Source of the DNA: Micromonospora sp. WMMA1947
Lineage (GTDB): Bacteria; Actinomycetota; Actinomycetes; Mycobacteriales; Micromonosporaceae
Direction: 5' to 3'
NCBI RefSeq assembly: GCF_027497355.1
Contig: NZ_CP114909.1
Coordinates: forward strand, 992,001-1,056,000
DNA length: 64,000 nucleotides
Below are positions 42,126-50,790 of this stretch, in pieces. Both the position numbers and the translations under genes were made by a program. Every line of letters begins with the position of its first letter. Within the stretch, counting starts at the first letter, position 1. The notes beneath the pieces were generated by a model. That model ran no database searches and was not told the origin of the DNA. It saw nothing but the letters and a program-made list of their open reading frames with translations.

Positions 42126-43388
42126 ATGCCGATTGAGTCGCCCCGCGACGCCGTCATCGTCGCCACCGCCCGGTCCCCCATCGGCCGCGCGTTCAAGGGT
42201 TCCCTCCGCGAGGTCCGCCCGGACGACCTCGCTGCCACCATCGTCCAGGCCGCCCTCGACAAGGTTCCGGCGCTCGATCCCACCACCATCGACGACCTCT
42301 ACCTCGGGTGTGGCCTGCCCGGCGGCGAGCAGGGCTTCAACATGGCGCGGGTGGTCGCCACCCTGATGGGCCTCGACGGCCTGCCCGGCGCCACGCTGAC
42401 CCGCTACTGCGCGTCCTCGCTCCAGACCACCCGGATGGCGATGCACGCGATCCGGGCCGGTGAGGGCGACGTGTTCATCTCCGCGGGTGTGGAGATGGTC
42501 TCCCGGTACGCCCGGGGCAACTCGGACGCGCTGCCGCCGGAGGCGCAGGCCCTCGTCGGTGGCGGCTGGGAGAACCCCCGCTTCGCCGAGGCCCGGGAGC
42601 GTTCCGCGGCCCGCGCCCAGGGCGGCGCCGAGGTGTGGACCGACCCGCGCGAGTCCGGGCAGCTGCCCGACATCTACCTCGCCATGGGGCAGACCGCGGA
42701 GAACCTGGCCCAGGTGTACGACGTGACCCGCGAGGACATGGACGCGTTCGGCGTCCGCAGCCAGAACCTCGCCGAGAAGGCGATCGCCGACGGCTTCTGG
42801 GCCCGCGAGATCACCCCGGTCACCACGCCGGACGGCACGGTGGTCAGCACCGACGACGGCCCGCGTGCCGGGGTGACGCTGGAGGCGGTGGCCGGCCTGA
42901 AGCCGGTGTTCCGCCCGGACGGCCGGATCACCGCGGGCAACTGCTGCCCGCTCAACGACGGCGCCGCCGCCGTGGTGATCATGAGCGCCGAGCGGGCGTC
43001 CGAGCTGGGGCTCACCCCGCTGGCCCGGATCGTGTCCACCGGTGTCACCGGGCTCTCCCCCGAGATCATGGGCCTGGGTCCGGTCGAGGCGTCGAAGCAG
43101 GCGTTGAAGCGGGCCGGCATGACCATCGACGACGTCGACCTGGTCGAGATCAACGAGGCGTTCGCCGCCCAGGTGATCCCCTCGTACCGGCAGCTCGGCA
43201 TTCCGGAGGAGAAGCTGAACGTCGCCGGTGGCGCGATCGCTGTCGGCCATCCGTTCGGCATGACCGGCGCCCGGATCACCGGCACGCTGCTCAACGCGCT
43301 GGAGTGGCACGACAAGACCATCGGTCTGGAGACCATGTGCGTCGGCGGCGGCCAGGGCATGGCGATGGTGCTCGAACGACTGAGTTGA
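42126..43388 (+). CDS. Acetyl-CoA C-acyltransferase (thiolase, FadA-like)
   Basis: A 420-residue thiolase; it either cleaves 3-ketoacyl-CoA in beta-oxidation or condenses two acetyl-CoA. Nucleophile Cys in LTRYCASSLQTTRMA near residue 94; His in GGAIAVGHPFGMTGAR near 374; second Cys in MCVGGGQGMAMVLERLS at the C-terminus; NEAFAAQVIPS near 342 is also conserved. TAACGT (42114-42119) lies 6 nt before ATG 42126, so the mRNA is probably leaderless. It corresponds by position to fadA3 (Rv1074c) of mycobacteria. Acetoacetyl-CoA made by the ligase at 1371-3362 could be a substrate. Confidence 0.94.
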   Translation: MPIESPRDAVIVATARSPIGRAFKGSLREVRPDDLAATIVQAALDKVPALDPTTIDDLYLGCGLPGGEQGFNMARVVATLMGLDGLPGATLTRYCASSLQTTRMAMHAIRAGEGDVFISAGVEMVSRYARGNSDALPPEAQALVGGGWENPRFAEARERSAARAQGGAEVWTDPRESGQLPDIYLAMGQTAENLAQVYDVTREDMDAFGVRSQNLAEKAIADGFWAREITPVTTPDGTVVSTDDGPRAGVTLEAVAGLKPVFRPDGRITAGNCCPLNDGAAAVVIMSAERASELGLTPLARIVSTGVTGLSPEIMGLGPVEASKQALKRAGMTIDDVDLVEINEAFAAQVIPSYRQLGIPEEKLNVAGGAIAVGHPFGMTGARITGTLLNALEWHDKTIGLETMCVGGGQGMAMVLERLS

Positions 43389-43428
43389 GACCGGTTCGCC
43401 GGGGCACGGGCCGGGTACGGGAGGCCGC

Positions 43429-44910
43429 ATGGCCACCGTCGTGGAACGTGAGCGCAAGTACTCCGGCGACGAGGGTTTCCGGCTGCCCGACCTGACCGGG
43501 TGCGGTGGCGTCGTGACCATGTCCGACGCCACCGTCTCGGATCTGGACGCCGTCTACTGGGACACCGACGACCTGCTCCTGCTGCGTAGCGGGCACGCGC
43601 TGCGCCGGCGTACCGGTGGGCACGACGCGGGCTGGCACCTCAAGGTGGGCGCGGGTGGCGCCCGGGTCGAGCACCAGTTCCCGGCCGGAGCGTCCGACGA
43701 CGGCCCGCCGCCCGAGCTGGTCGCGCTGATCCGGGGCGCGTCGCGCGGTCGTCCGGTCGCCCCGGCGGCCCGGGTCGTGAACCGTCGCCGGGAACACCGG
43801 CTGCGGGACGCGGACGGCCGGGTACTGGCCGAGGTGGCCGAGGACGACGTCCGGTCCGAGGATCTGGTGGACGACACCGCGCGGACCTGGCACGAGATCG
43901 AGATCGAGCTGGTCGACGGCGACGAGGCGCTGCTCGACGCCCTCGGTGAGCGGCTGCGCGCGGCAGGCGCCCGGGAGGTGGCGGTCAGCAAGTCGCACCG
44001 GGCCGTCGCCGGCCGGATCGGGCGCTTCGACGACCGGGAACCGGACGGTCCGGCGGGCCCGGTCCTCGCGTACGTCAGGGCGCAGCGCGACGCGATCGTC
44101 GGCAACCACGCGGCCGCCTACCAGGGGGACGAGGACGCGGTCCACGACATGCGCGTGGCGACCCGCCGGTTGCGGGCGACGCTGCGTACCTTCCGGGGCC
44201 TGTGGGACCGCCGGGAGGGCGAGGCGCTCCGGGCCGAGCTGCGCCGCCTCGGCGGGGAGCTGGGCCGGGTCCGCGACACCCAGGTGATGGCCGCCCGGCT
44301 CACCGACGCGGTGCACGACCTGCCGGACGAGCTGGTGCTCGGTCCGGTGGCGGCACGGATCGGCGAACGGTTCGCTGCCGACCGGGCCGAGGCGACCACC
44401 GCGCTGCGGTCCGCGCTGGACGCCGACCGCTACCCCGAACTGCTGGCCCGCCTGGACCGGCTGGCCGACGGCCCGCCTGCCGACGTCGGCCGGCGGTGGG
44501 TGGACCGCAGGGTCCGCAAGGCGGCACGCCGCGCCGACACCCGGCTGGACCGGGCGCTCGCCACGACCGGGCCGGACGGGGACGCCGCGCTGCACGAGGC
44601 GCGCAAGAAGCTGAAGGTGGCCCGCTACGCGGTGGAGGTGCGCCAACCGGCTGCCGGCAGGCACGCCGCTCGCCTGGTGAAGCGGTTCAAGGCGCTCCAG
44701 GACCTGCTCGGCACCCACCAGGACTCGGTGGTCACCCGGGAGGTGCTGCGGCGGCAGGCGCTCCAGGCGTACGCCGAGGGCGAGAACACGTTCACCTACG
44801 GTCTGCTGCACGCGAGGCAGGCCGAGGCCGCCGGCCACGACCGCCCGGCCGTCCTGCGGGCGCGCGACCGGTCACGGCACCGCAAGGTACGCCGCTGGCT
44901 CAAGCCCTGA
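43429..44910 (+). CDS. CYTH-CHAD domain protein
   Basis: A 493-residue protein. The CYTH (triphosphate tunnel) domain, residues about 5-205, opens with VERERKYSGDEGF (the ExExK signature) and contains the alternating Arg/Lys/Glu strands HEIEIELVDGDEALL. The CHAD domain, about 215-490, has paired His/Lys-rich helices (EDAVHDMRVATRRLRATLRTF; ALHEARKKLKVARYAVEV; LKRFKALQDLLGTHQDSVV) that bind polyphosphate. Triphosphatase activity linked to polyphosphate is likely but unproven. ATG 43429 follows GGGAGG by 6 nt. The ppx gene at 59 kb is the only other polyphosphate-related gene here. Confidence 0.92.
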   Translation: MATVVERERKYSGDEGFRLPDLTGCGGVVTMSDATVSDLDAVYWDTDDLLLLRSGHALRRRTGGHDAGWHLKVGAGGARVEHQFPAGASDDGPPPELVALIRGASRGRPVAPAARVVNRRREHRLRDADGRVLAEVAEDDVRSEDLVDDTARTWHEIEIELVDGDEALLDALGERLRAAGAREVAVSKSHRAVAGRIGRFDDREPDGPAGPVLAYVRAQRDAIVGNHAAAYQGDEDAVHDMRVATRRLRATLRTFRGLWDRREGEALRAELRRLGGELGRVRDTQVMAARLTDAVHDLPDELVLGPVAARIGERFAADRAEATTALRSALDADRYPELLARLDRLADGPPADVGRRWVDRRVRKAARRADTRLDRALATTGPDGDAALHEARKKLKVARYAVEVRQPAAGRHAARLVKRFKALQDLLGTHQDSVVTREVLRRQALQAYAEGENTFTYGLLHARQAEAAGHDRPAVLRARDRSRHRKVRRWLKP

Positions 44911-44928
44911 CGGCTCCCCCACTCGGTC

Positions 44929-44983
44929 GATCATGAACTTGGCCGGGATCCGCGTCCGTTTTGTCGCCGCCAACTTCATGATC
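44929..44983. repeat. GATC-type palindromic element P3
   Basis: 15-bp arms GATCATGAACTTGGC (44929-44943) / GCCAACTTCATGATC (44969-44983), one mismatch, with a centre containing GTCCGTTTTGTCG. Arms and centre closely follow P2 at 29199. It lies between the convergent CYTH-CHAD gene and the 106-codon gene. Confidence 0.85.
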
Positions 44984-45011
44984 AACGCGGCCGAGGCCCA
45001 GGGGGCGGGGG

Positions 45012-45332
45012 TCAGAGTGCGGCGCGGGTTCGGGTCACGGCGGCGGCAGCCTCGGCCAGCACGGGCTCGGGGGGCGCGGCGAGCGTCAGGTCGGCGGCCA
45101 CCACGCGGAGCTGGTCGGGCAGGGCCAGATCGGAGGGGAGGCGGGGCACGTCGCGGCGCGGCTCGCCGGCCGCGTCGGCGGCCAGGTTGGCGATCTCCTG
45201 GACCAGCTTGTGCACCAGATCGGCCCGGGACACGTTGCCGCCGTCGGCCTTGGCCGACCAGCGCGGCTGCTGCCAGTGCCCGACCTGTCGGACCAGCAGG
45301 GTCACCGCCCGGTCCAGTTCCGCTGCGCTCAT
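45012..45332 (-). CDS. Hypothetical protein, 106 residues
   Basis: Not recognised. The protein is helical and soluble: MSAAELDRAVTLLVRQVGHWQQPRWSAKADGG, then VSRADLVHKLVQEIANLAADAAGEP and a C-terminal Ala/Val-rich helix ending VTRTRAAL. ATG 45332 has TAGACT 8 nt upstream on the minus strand (leaderless), which supports a real gene and this start rather than the earlier 45392 opening. Codon use is like its neighbours. Monocistronic, convergent with CYTH-CHAD. Confidence 0.7.
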   Translation of the reverse strand: MSAAELDRAVTLLVRQVGHWQQPRWSAKADGGNVSRADLVHKLVQEIANLAADAAGEPRRDVPRLPSDLALPDQLRVVAADLTLAAPPEPVLAEAAAAVTRTRAAL

Positions 45333-45447
45333 CGCCGCCGAGTCTACGGCCGCCCCAGGCCACGACGCGGCGACAGGCGCCGGAACCGGCATCAGCGGGC
45401 GACAGGCGCGCCGGACCGGCGATAGCGACAGGCGCGCCGAGCCGACG

Positions 45448-46203
45448 TCAGCGGCGGACGTAGCTGAGCAGGCGGAGGATCTGCCAGTACAGGAAGATCA
45501 GCCCGACCAGCAGACCGAACGCGCAGTACCAGGCGTAGCGGCGGGGCAGCCGGCCGGCGGACCGCTCGACCAGGTCGAAGTCGAGGATGAAGCTGAGCGC
45601 GCCCGCGATGATCGCCACCACCGAGAACAGGTAAGGCAGCCAGCCCACCCGGTCACTGAGGCTGTAGACGACCACCCCCTGCCGCCCGGTGAACAGGTAC
45701 GCGAACAGGTTGACCAGGCCGATCGCCACGATCCCGACGAGCGTGCCGATGACCAGCCGGGCCAGGCGCGGGGTGGCGCGTACCAGCCGGGCCCGGTAGA
45801 GCACCGCCATGCCGAGGAAGACGCCGAACGTGCCGACCACCGCCTGCACCACGATGCCCGGATAGACCATCTCGAAGGCGCGACTGGCCACCCCGAGCAG
45901 CAGGCCCTGGAGCACCGCGTACCCGATGACGACCGGCGGGCTGGTGATCTGCTTGAGCGAGATGACGAGCACCAGCGCTAGGCTGGCCAGCGCGCTCCCG
46001 GCGAGCGCGGCGGAGATCCACGCGGCCTGCGGCACCACCACCCAGGACACGGCCGCCGTGACGCCGGTGACCAGCAGCAGCCCCACGGTCCGGCTGACCA
46101 CGTCGGCGACAGTCATCGTGTCGGCGGTCCCGACCCCGAGCACCTGCCGCTCGGCGCGGCCGACGTCGTCCAGCCGGTCCAGCACCGGGTTGGCACTGCG
46201 CAC
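45448..46203 (-). CDS. Bax inhibitor-1/YccA family membrane protein (paralogue 2)
   Basis: A 251-residue integral membrane protein with seven hydrophobic helices, a cytoplasmic start VRSANPVLDRLDDVGRAERQ and TMTVADVVSRTVGLLLVTG leading into helix 1. It keeps the family pattern GTFGVFLGMAVLYRARLVRATP and ends YCAFGLLVGLIFLYWQILRLLSYVRR. Family members affect Ca2+ or stress-linked membrane permeability; no bacterial role is firm. GTG 46203 is preferred because GGGAGG lies 8 nt upstream. It lacks the Tyr/Pro/Gln-rich tail of paralogue 1. A tandem duplication followed by divergence is likely. Confidence 0.88.
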   Translation of the reverse strand: MRSANPVLDRLDDVGRAERQVLGVGTADTMTVADVVSRTVGLLLVTGVTAAVSWVVVPQAAWISAALAGSALASLALVLVISLKQITSPPVVIGYAVLQGLLLGVASRAFEMVYPGIVVQAVVGTFGVFLGMAVLYRARLVRATPRLARLVIGTLVGIVAIGLVNLFAYLFTGRQGVVVYSLSDRVGWLPYLFSVVAIIAGALSFILDFDLVERSAGRLPRRYAWYCAFGLLVGLIFLYWQILRLLSYVRR

Positions 46204-46274
46204 CGTGACCACCTCCCGCCCCCGTACCCGGATCCCACTCTGCCCCGGGCGGACCGGCCGGGTCGGGGAAACGG

Positions 46275-46310
46275 CGACGCCCGCGCCGCGGATGCGGCAG
46301 GCGGGCGTCG
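46275..46310 (-). terminator. Hairpin after the first Bax-inhibitor gene
   Basis: Stem CGACGCCCGC + GCCGC (46275-46289) pairing with GCGGC + GCGGGCGTCG (46294-46310), a 2-nt bulge and a GGAT loop, 19 nt after the stop codon at 46329. It would separate transcription of the two paralogues. Confidence 0.65.
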
Positions 46311-46328
46311 TCGGGGAGGGCTGTGCGG

Positions 46329-47174
46329 TCAGTCGTCGCCCTGGAAGTAGCTGAGCAGCCGCAGGATCTCGATGTAGAGCCAGACCAGGCCGACCACGAT
46401 GCCGAAGGCGGCGGTCCAGGAGTAACGCTGCGGGAGGCCCATCCGGACCCCCTGCTCGATCTCGGCGAAGTTGAGCACGAAGCTCAGCGACGCCACCACG
46501 ATGCAGACCAGGCTGAAGCCGATCGCGAGCGGGCTGCCGTCCCGCAGACCGGTGTTCACGCCGAACAGCGCCAGCACCAGGTTGACCATCATCACGCCGA
46601 ACAGGCCGGCGATGACCGCCACCATGATCCGGGTGAACTTCGGCGTGGCCCGGATGATCCGCGCCTTGTAGATCATCGCCATCAGGAAGAACACGCCGAA
46701 CGTGGCCACGACCGCTTGGAGCACGATGCCGTCGTAGAGCGACTCGAACGCCTTGCTGACCATGCCGACGAAGACGCCCTCGATGATCGAGTACGCCACC
46801 ACGAGCGCCGGGTTGGCCATCCGGGAGAACGAGATGATCAGGCCGAGCACCAGGCCGACCACCGCGGCGCCGATCCACGCGACGCCGACGAGCGAATCCG
46901 GCACGAGCACCCAGGCCGCCGCGGCCGAGGCGCCGAGGATGGCGAGCATGAGGACCGTCTTGACGACCACGTCGTCGAGGGTCATCGGGGTCACGGTGGG
47001 CGGAGCCACCGGCTGGCCGTAGCCGCCCGGGTAGGGCTGGGCGTAGGGCTGCTGGGGGTACTGCTGCTGGGGGTATCCGGGCTGACCGTACGGCCCGGGC
47101 TGGGCGTACCCGGCCGCCCGCTCACGCTCTGCCGCCTGGCCGAGCCGGGCGAGCACCGGGTTCGAGGACTTCAC
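46329..47174 (-). CDS. Bax inhibitor-1/YccA family membrane protein (paralogue 1)
   Basis: A 281-residue protein. It starts VKSSNPVLARLGQAAERERAAGYAQ, followed by a Tyr/Pro/Gln/Gly-rich cytoplasmic segment (residues 22-55, repeats of YPQQ/PYGQPG), then seven helices from about residue 65. TFGVFFLMAMIYKARIIRATPKFTR is the family core. The start shares the SNPVLARL/SANPVLDRL motif with paralogue 2. GTG 47174 lies 8 nt after GGGAGG. It is about 110 nt from the tRNA-Leu gene on the same strand. Confidence 0.9.
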   Translation of the reverse strand: MKSSNPVLARLGQAAERERAAGYAQPGPYGQPGYPQQQYPQQPYAQPYPGGYGQPVAPPTVTPMTLDDVVVKTVLMLAILGASAAAAWVLVPDSLVGVAWIGAAVVGLVLGLIISFSRMANPALVVAYSIIEGVFVGMVSKAFESLYDGIVLQAVVATFGVFFLMAMIYKARIIRATPKFTRIMVAVIAGLFGVMMVNLVLALFGVNTGLRDGSPLAIGFSLVCIVVASLSFVLNFAEIEQGVRMGLPQRYSWTAAFGIVVGLVWLYIEILRLLSYFQGDD

Positions 47175-47284
47175 TTCTCAGGCCTCCCTCAGGGGGTCGA
47201 TCGCACGTAGACGTGCTACTCCAGGGTAGACGTGGGCGCAAACGCGCGCGTGACCGCTAGCTGTGGGAAAGCTGAGAGTTCTCG

Positions 47285-47365
47285 TGCCCGGGGCGGGGGT
47301 CGAACCCGCACGCCTTGCGGCAGCCGCTTTTAAGGCGGCCGTGTCTGCCGTTCCACCACCCGGGC
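47285..47365 (-). tRNA. bldA: tRNA-Leu(UAA), the bldA-type tRNA
   Basis: 81 nt. Acceptor stem GCCCGGG (47365-47359) pairs with CCCGGGC; anticodon stem GCCGC/GCGGC flanks loop CTTAAAA with anticodon TAA; the T-arm is GCGGG-TTCGACC-CCCGC; discriminator A. The variable arm is long (class II), as expected for Leu. CCA is not encoded. In Streptomyces the matching gene is bldA, the only tRNA reading the rare UUA codon and a developmental switch. I could not find in-frame TTA codons in the recognised genes I checked by eye (for example, the TTA triplets seen lie across Gly-Tyr or Arg-Tyr codons). Confidence 0.95.
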
Positions 47366-47467
47366 GGGTGACACCGGCGCGTCGACACGCGGCGGTGCAG
47401 ATCTCACCGTAGCGGCTCGGCCGTGACGCGGCGTACCCCGACGGGTGCGGCCGTTATGGTCGAGGCC

Positions 47468-49288
47468 GTGACCAGCGCCGCCCGCACGGCCCTCGGGCCC
47501 GACCGTGACCGGGCGGCCCGTCCGGCGGCGATCACGCGGCGGGTGACCGCCGCTCTCCGGCGGCACCGCGCGGACCTGCTCGCGGGGTTGGCGTTCGTCG
47601 CGCTCGCCGGCTGGCTCACCCACGGTCTGTGGCCGGCGCCGGGCACGCGGGTGCTCGCGCTCAACCCGGCCGACCAGACGCTGTACGAGTGGTTCCTGGC
47701 GCTCGACGCGCGCGCCCTGCGCGGCGAGCTGAGCCTGGTCACCGGCCGGCTGAACGCGCCGGACGGGGTCAACCTGATGGCCAACACCTCGGTCGTGGCG
47801 CTCGGCGTGCTGCTCGCCCCGGTCACGCTGGCGTTCGGGGCGCCCGTCACGTTCGCCCTGCTCGTCGCCGCGAACATGGCCGGTACGGCGCTGGCCTGGT
47901 ACCTGCTGTTCACCCGCCTCCTGCGCGCCCGCCCGGTCGCTGCCGCACTCGGGGCTGCGCTCTGCGGCTTCGGACCGGGCATGGTCTCGCAGAGCAACGG
48001 CCACCTGCACATGACCGCGCAGTGGCTGGTCCCGGTGCTGGTCTGGCTCGTGGTCCGGCTGCTGCGCGCCGCCGACCCGGCCGGTCGACCGGACGGCCCG
48101 GACCGCCGCCGGATGGCGTCCTCGGCGGTCGGGCTCGCCGCGGTCGTCACCGTGCAGGTCTTCGTCGGCGAGGAGGTGCTGTTCCTCGCCGCGCTCACCC
48201 TGGCGGTGACCGCCGTCGCGTACGGGTCGGCCGACCGGCACCTGCTGCGCCGGGCCGGTTCCGGCTTCGCCGGAGGGCTGCTCGCCGCCGCCGGGCTGTC
48301 GCTGCTGGTGCTGGCGTACCCGCTGTGGGTGCAGTTCGCCGGCCCGCAGGGCGTCGCGGACGGCCTGTTCCCGCCCGCCTACTTCTCCGCCGACCTGGTC
48401 GGCTGGACCCGCCTGTCCGCGCTGACGGTGTTCGGCAGCCCGGAGGCGGTCCGGCTCACCACCGGGCCGGCCGAGTTCACCACGTTCCTGGGCTGGCCGC
48501 TGCTGCTGGTCGCCGTGGGCTGCGCGGTCTGGCTGGCCCGGCGCGCACCGGTGGTGGTGGCGCTGGTGGCAGCCGCGCTGGTGACGGCCGCGCTCGCGCT
48601 CGGCCCGCAGGTGGTGGCCGGTGGCGAGCGGACCGGGATCCCCGGCCCGTACGCGCTGCTGGCCGGCCTGCCGGTGGTCGACGGCGCGCTGCCGATGCGT
48701 TTCGCGCTGGCGGTGCTGCCACTCGTCGGCACCGTGCTCACCCTCGCCGTGCACCGGGCGCTCGGCGAGTCCGGCCGGGCCCGGCGGCTCGTCCCGGTCG
48801 CGGTCGGCGCGGCGCTGCTCAGCGTCTTCCCCACGCCGCTGCCCACGATGGGCCGGCCGCCGCTGCCCGAGTTCGTCACCGGCGGCCACTGGCGGCAGTG
48901 CGTACGCCCCGGCGGCGTGCTGGTGCCGGTGCCCACCGCCACGCCGCAGGACCCCTGGCCGATGCGCTGGGCCACCGCCACCGGGGTCGCCTTCGCCATG
49001 CCGGAGGGCTTCTTCATCGGCCCGTACGGCCCGGACGGCGAGGCCACCATGGGCACCTGGGCGCGTCCCACCTCGGCGTTGCTCGCCGACGTGGCCCGTC
49101 GCGGCGTGGCACCGGTGGTGGGTGACAGGCAGCGCCGCCAGGCCGCCCGGGACATCGAGTTCTGGCGTGCCTCGTGTGTCGCGGTGACCGACGGCACGCC
49201 GCACGCGGAGATGCTGCGCCGGACCCTGGAGCAGCTGTTCGGCCGGCCGGGTACGCGGCTCGCCGACGCCTGGACCTGGCGGTTCTGA
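47468..49288 (+). CDS. Large polytopic membrane protein, GT-C-like (glycosyltransferase-like)
   Basis: A 606-residue protein with about ten hydrophobic helices from residue 32 and a soluble C-terminal 150 residues. The first extracytoplasmic loop has DQTLYEWFLALDARAL and NAPDGVNLMANTS, resembling the acidic loop of GT-C enzymes that use lipid-linked sugars; WLVPVLVWLVVRLLRA and FLGWPLLLVAVGCAVWLARR follow. No exact family is recognised. Start: TATGGT (47455-47460) lies 7 nt before GTG 47468 and suggests leaderless transcription from there; ATG 47456 and GTG 47423 are alternatives. A strong hairpin follows. Confidence 0.75.
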   Translation: MTSAARTALGPDRDRAARPAAITRRVTAALRRHRADLLAGLAFVALAGWLTHGLWPAPGTRVLALNPADQTLYEWFLALDARALRGELSLVTGRLNAPDGVNLMANTSVVALGVLLAPVTLAFGAPVTFALLVAANMAGTALAWYLLFTRLLRARPVAAALGAALCGFGPGMVSQSNGHLHMTAQWLVPVLVWLVVRLLRAADPAGRPDGPDRRRMASSAVGLAAVVTVQVFVGEEVLFLAALTLAVTAVAYGSADRHLLRRAGSGFAGGLLAAAGLSLLVLAYPLWVQFAGPQGVADGLFPPAYFSADLVGWTRLSALTVFGSPEAVRLTTGPAEFTTFLGWPLLLVAVGCAVWLARRAPVVVALVAAALVTAALALGPQVVAGGERTGIPGPYALLAGLPVVDGALPMRFALAVLPLVGTVLTLAVHRALGESGRARRLVPVAVGAALLSVFPTPLPTMGRPPLPEFVTGGHWRQCVRPGGVLVPVPTATPQDPWPMRWATATGVAFAMPEGFFIGPYGPDGEATMGTWARPTSALLADVARRGVAPVVGDRQRRQAARDIEFWRASCVAVTDGTPHAEMLRRTLEQLFGRPGTRLADAWTWRF

Positions 49289-49314
49289 GGGCGGTTTGGG
49301 CCCGGACATGACGA

Positions 49315-49342
49315 AGGGCCCCTCCCGTGCGGGAGGGGCCCT
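49315..49342. terminator. GGGCCC-type hairpin C3 between convergent genes
   Basis: AGGGCCCCTCCCG (49315-49327) / CGGGAGGGGCCCT (49330-49342), followed on the plus strand by TTT. It lies between the stop codons at 49288 and 49356 and can end both transcripts. It shares the AAGGGCCC core of C1 and C2. Confidence 0.85.
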
Positions 49343-49355
49343 TTCGCGGAACGCG

Positions 49356-50687
49356 TCAGACGCGCGCGGCGACCGGCGGGGCGGACGCCTCGGCGAACTC
49401 CTCGCGCGGGTCGTGCAGCTGGCCCAGCGCGACCACCTCACGCTTGAGGAAGAACGCCAGCGTCCAGTCGACCACCACGCGCACCTTGCGGTTGAACGAG
49501 GGGATCCGCGACATGTGGTACGTCCGGTGCATGAACCAGGCCGGCCAGCCGGTCATCTTGATGCCGTAGACCTGCGCCACGCCCTTGTGCAGGCCGAGAC
49601 TCGCCACGCTGCCGGCGTGCTTGTGCTTGTAGTCGACCGGCTCACGCCCGCGGATCACGTTGGCGATGTTGTCGGCCATCCGGGCCGCCTGCCGCACCGC
49701 GTGCTGGGCGCTCGGGGAGCAGAAGTTGCCCGGCTCCTTGGTCAGGTCCGGTACGGCGGCGCAGTCGCCGGCGCTCCACGCGCCCTCGACCACCCGGTCG
49801 CCGTCCACGATCTGCAGCGTCGGCCGGCAGGTGACCCGGCGACGCTCGTCACGCGGGAAGTCCGTCGCGTCCAGCATCGGCGACGGCTTCACACCGGCGG
49901 TCCAGACGATGGTGTCGGACGGGAAGCTGTCGCCGTCGGAGAGCTTCACCACACCGTCGACGCAGGACTCCAGCCGGGTGTCCAGGCGGATGTCCATGTC
50001 CCGCTTCATCAGCTGCTGCACCGTGTAGGCGCCCATGTCCCGGTCGACCTCGGGCAGCACCCGCTGGGTCGCCTCCACGAGCACCCAGCGCATGTCCTCC
50101 GGCTTCAGCTCCGGGTAGTAACGCAGCGCGTCGCGGGCCATGTCCTCCATCTCGGCGAGCGCCTCGATGCCGGCGTAGCCACCGCCCACGAAGACGAACG
50201 TCAGCGCGCGGCTGCGGACCGCCGGGTCGGTGGTGGAGGCCGCCACGTCGAGCCGGTCCAGCACGTGGTTGCGCAGGAAGATGGCCTCGCCGATGGTCTT
50301 GAACCCGATGCCGTTCTCGTGCAGGCCGGGGATCGGCAGGGTGCGGGAGACCGAACCGGGAGCGACGACCACGTGGTCGTACCGGATCTCCCGGGCCGGG
50401 CCGCTGATCGGCTGCACCACGGCGGTCATGCGGTCGTGGTCGATCCGGGTGACGGTGCCCGCCACCACGGTGCACTTGCGCAACTCCCGCCGCAGCGGCA
50501 CGACGGCGTGCCGAGGGGAGATGTTGCCCGCCGATGCCTCGGGGAGGAACGGCTGGTACGTCATGTGCGGCTGCGGGTCGACGACGATGACCTCGGCCTC
50601 ACGCCTGCTCAGCTTCTTGGACAGGCGCAGAGCGGCGTACAGGCCCACGTGACCGGCACCCACGACAAGGATCCGCTTCGGGTTCAC
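49356..50687 (-). CDS. ndh: Type II NADH dehydrogenase (NDH-2), FAD-dependent
   Basis: A 443-residue flavoprotein oxidising NADH and reducing quinone without proton pumping. FAD motif ILVVGAGHVGLYAALRLSKKL at residues 6-26, ATG-like VVVAPGSVSRTLPIPG near 110, NADH-binding FVFVGGGYAGIEALAEMEDM near 168, WTAGVKPSPM near 268 and AWSAGDCAAVPD near 315. The C-terminal segment (RVVVDWTLAFFLKREVVALGQL) is an amphipathic membrane-anchoring helix typical of NDH-2. ATG 50687. It is separated from the MoxR operon by 103 nt, transcribed in the same direction. Not an assimilatory or thiol oxidoreductase: no redox-active CxxC. Confidence 0.9.
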   Translation of the reverse strand: MNPKRILVVGAGHVGLYAALRLSKKLSRREAEVIVVDPQPHMTYQPFLPEASAGNISPRHAVVPLRRELRKCTVVAGTVTRIDHDRMTAVVQPISGPAREIRYDHVVVAPGSVSRTLPIPGLHENGIGFKTIGEAIFLRNHVLDRLDVAASTTDPAVRSRALTFVFVGGGYAGIEALAEMEDMARDALRYYPELKPEDMRWVLVEATQRVLPEVDRDMGAYTVQQLMKRDMDIRLDTRLESCVDGVVKLSDGDSFPSDTIVWTAGVKPSPMLDATDFPRDERRRVTCRPTLQIVDGDRVVEGAWSAGDCAAVPDLTKEPGNFCSPSAQHAVRQAARMADNIANVIRGREPVDYKHKHAGSVASLGLHKGVAQVYGIKMTGWPAWFMHRTYHMSRIPSFNRKVRVVVDWTLAFFLKREVVALGQLHDPREEFAEASAPPVAARV

Positions 50688-50790
50688 GTCATCTATCTTT
50701 CCCCGGGTGCTTCGGGTAATCCCGCGCGAGACCCCCTTCTGTGACGGAGCACAACCGGTGTGACCTGCGCAACGTCGCCGGAACGCTGGG

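Noticed and set aside
47330..49441. 703-codon minus-strand frame over the GT-C-like gene
   Set aside because: It overlaps the tRNA gene and lacks any family feature.
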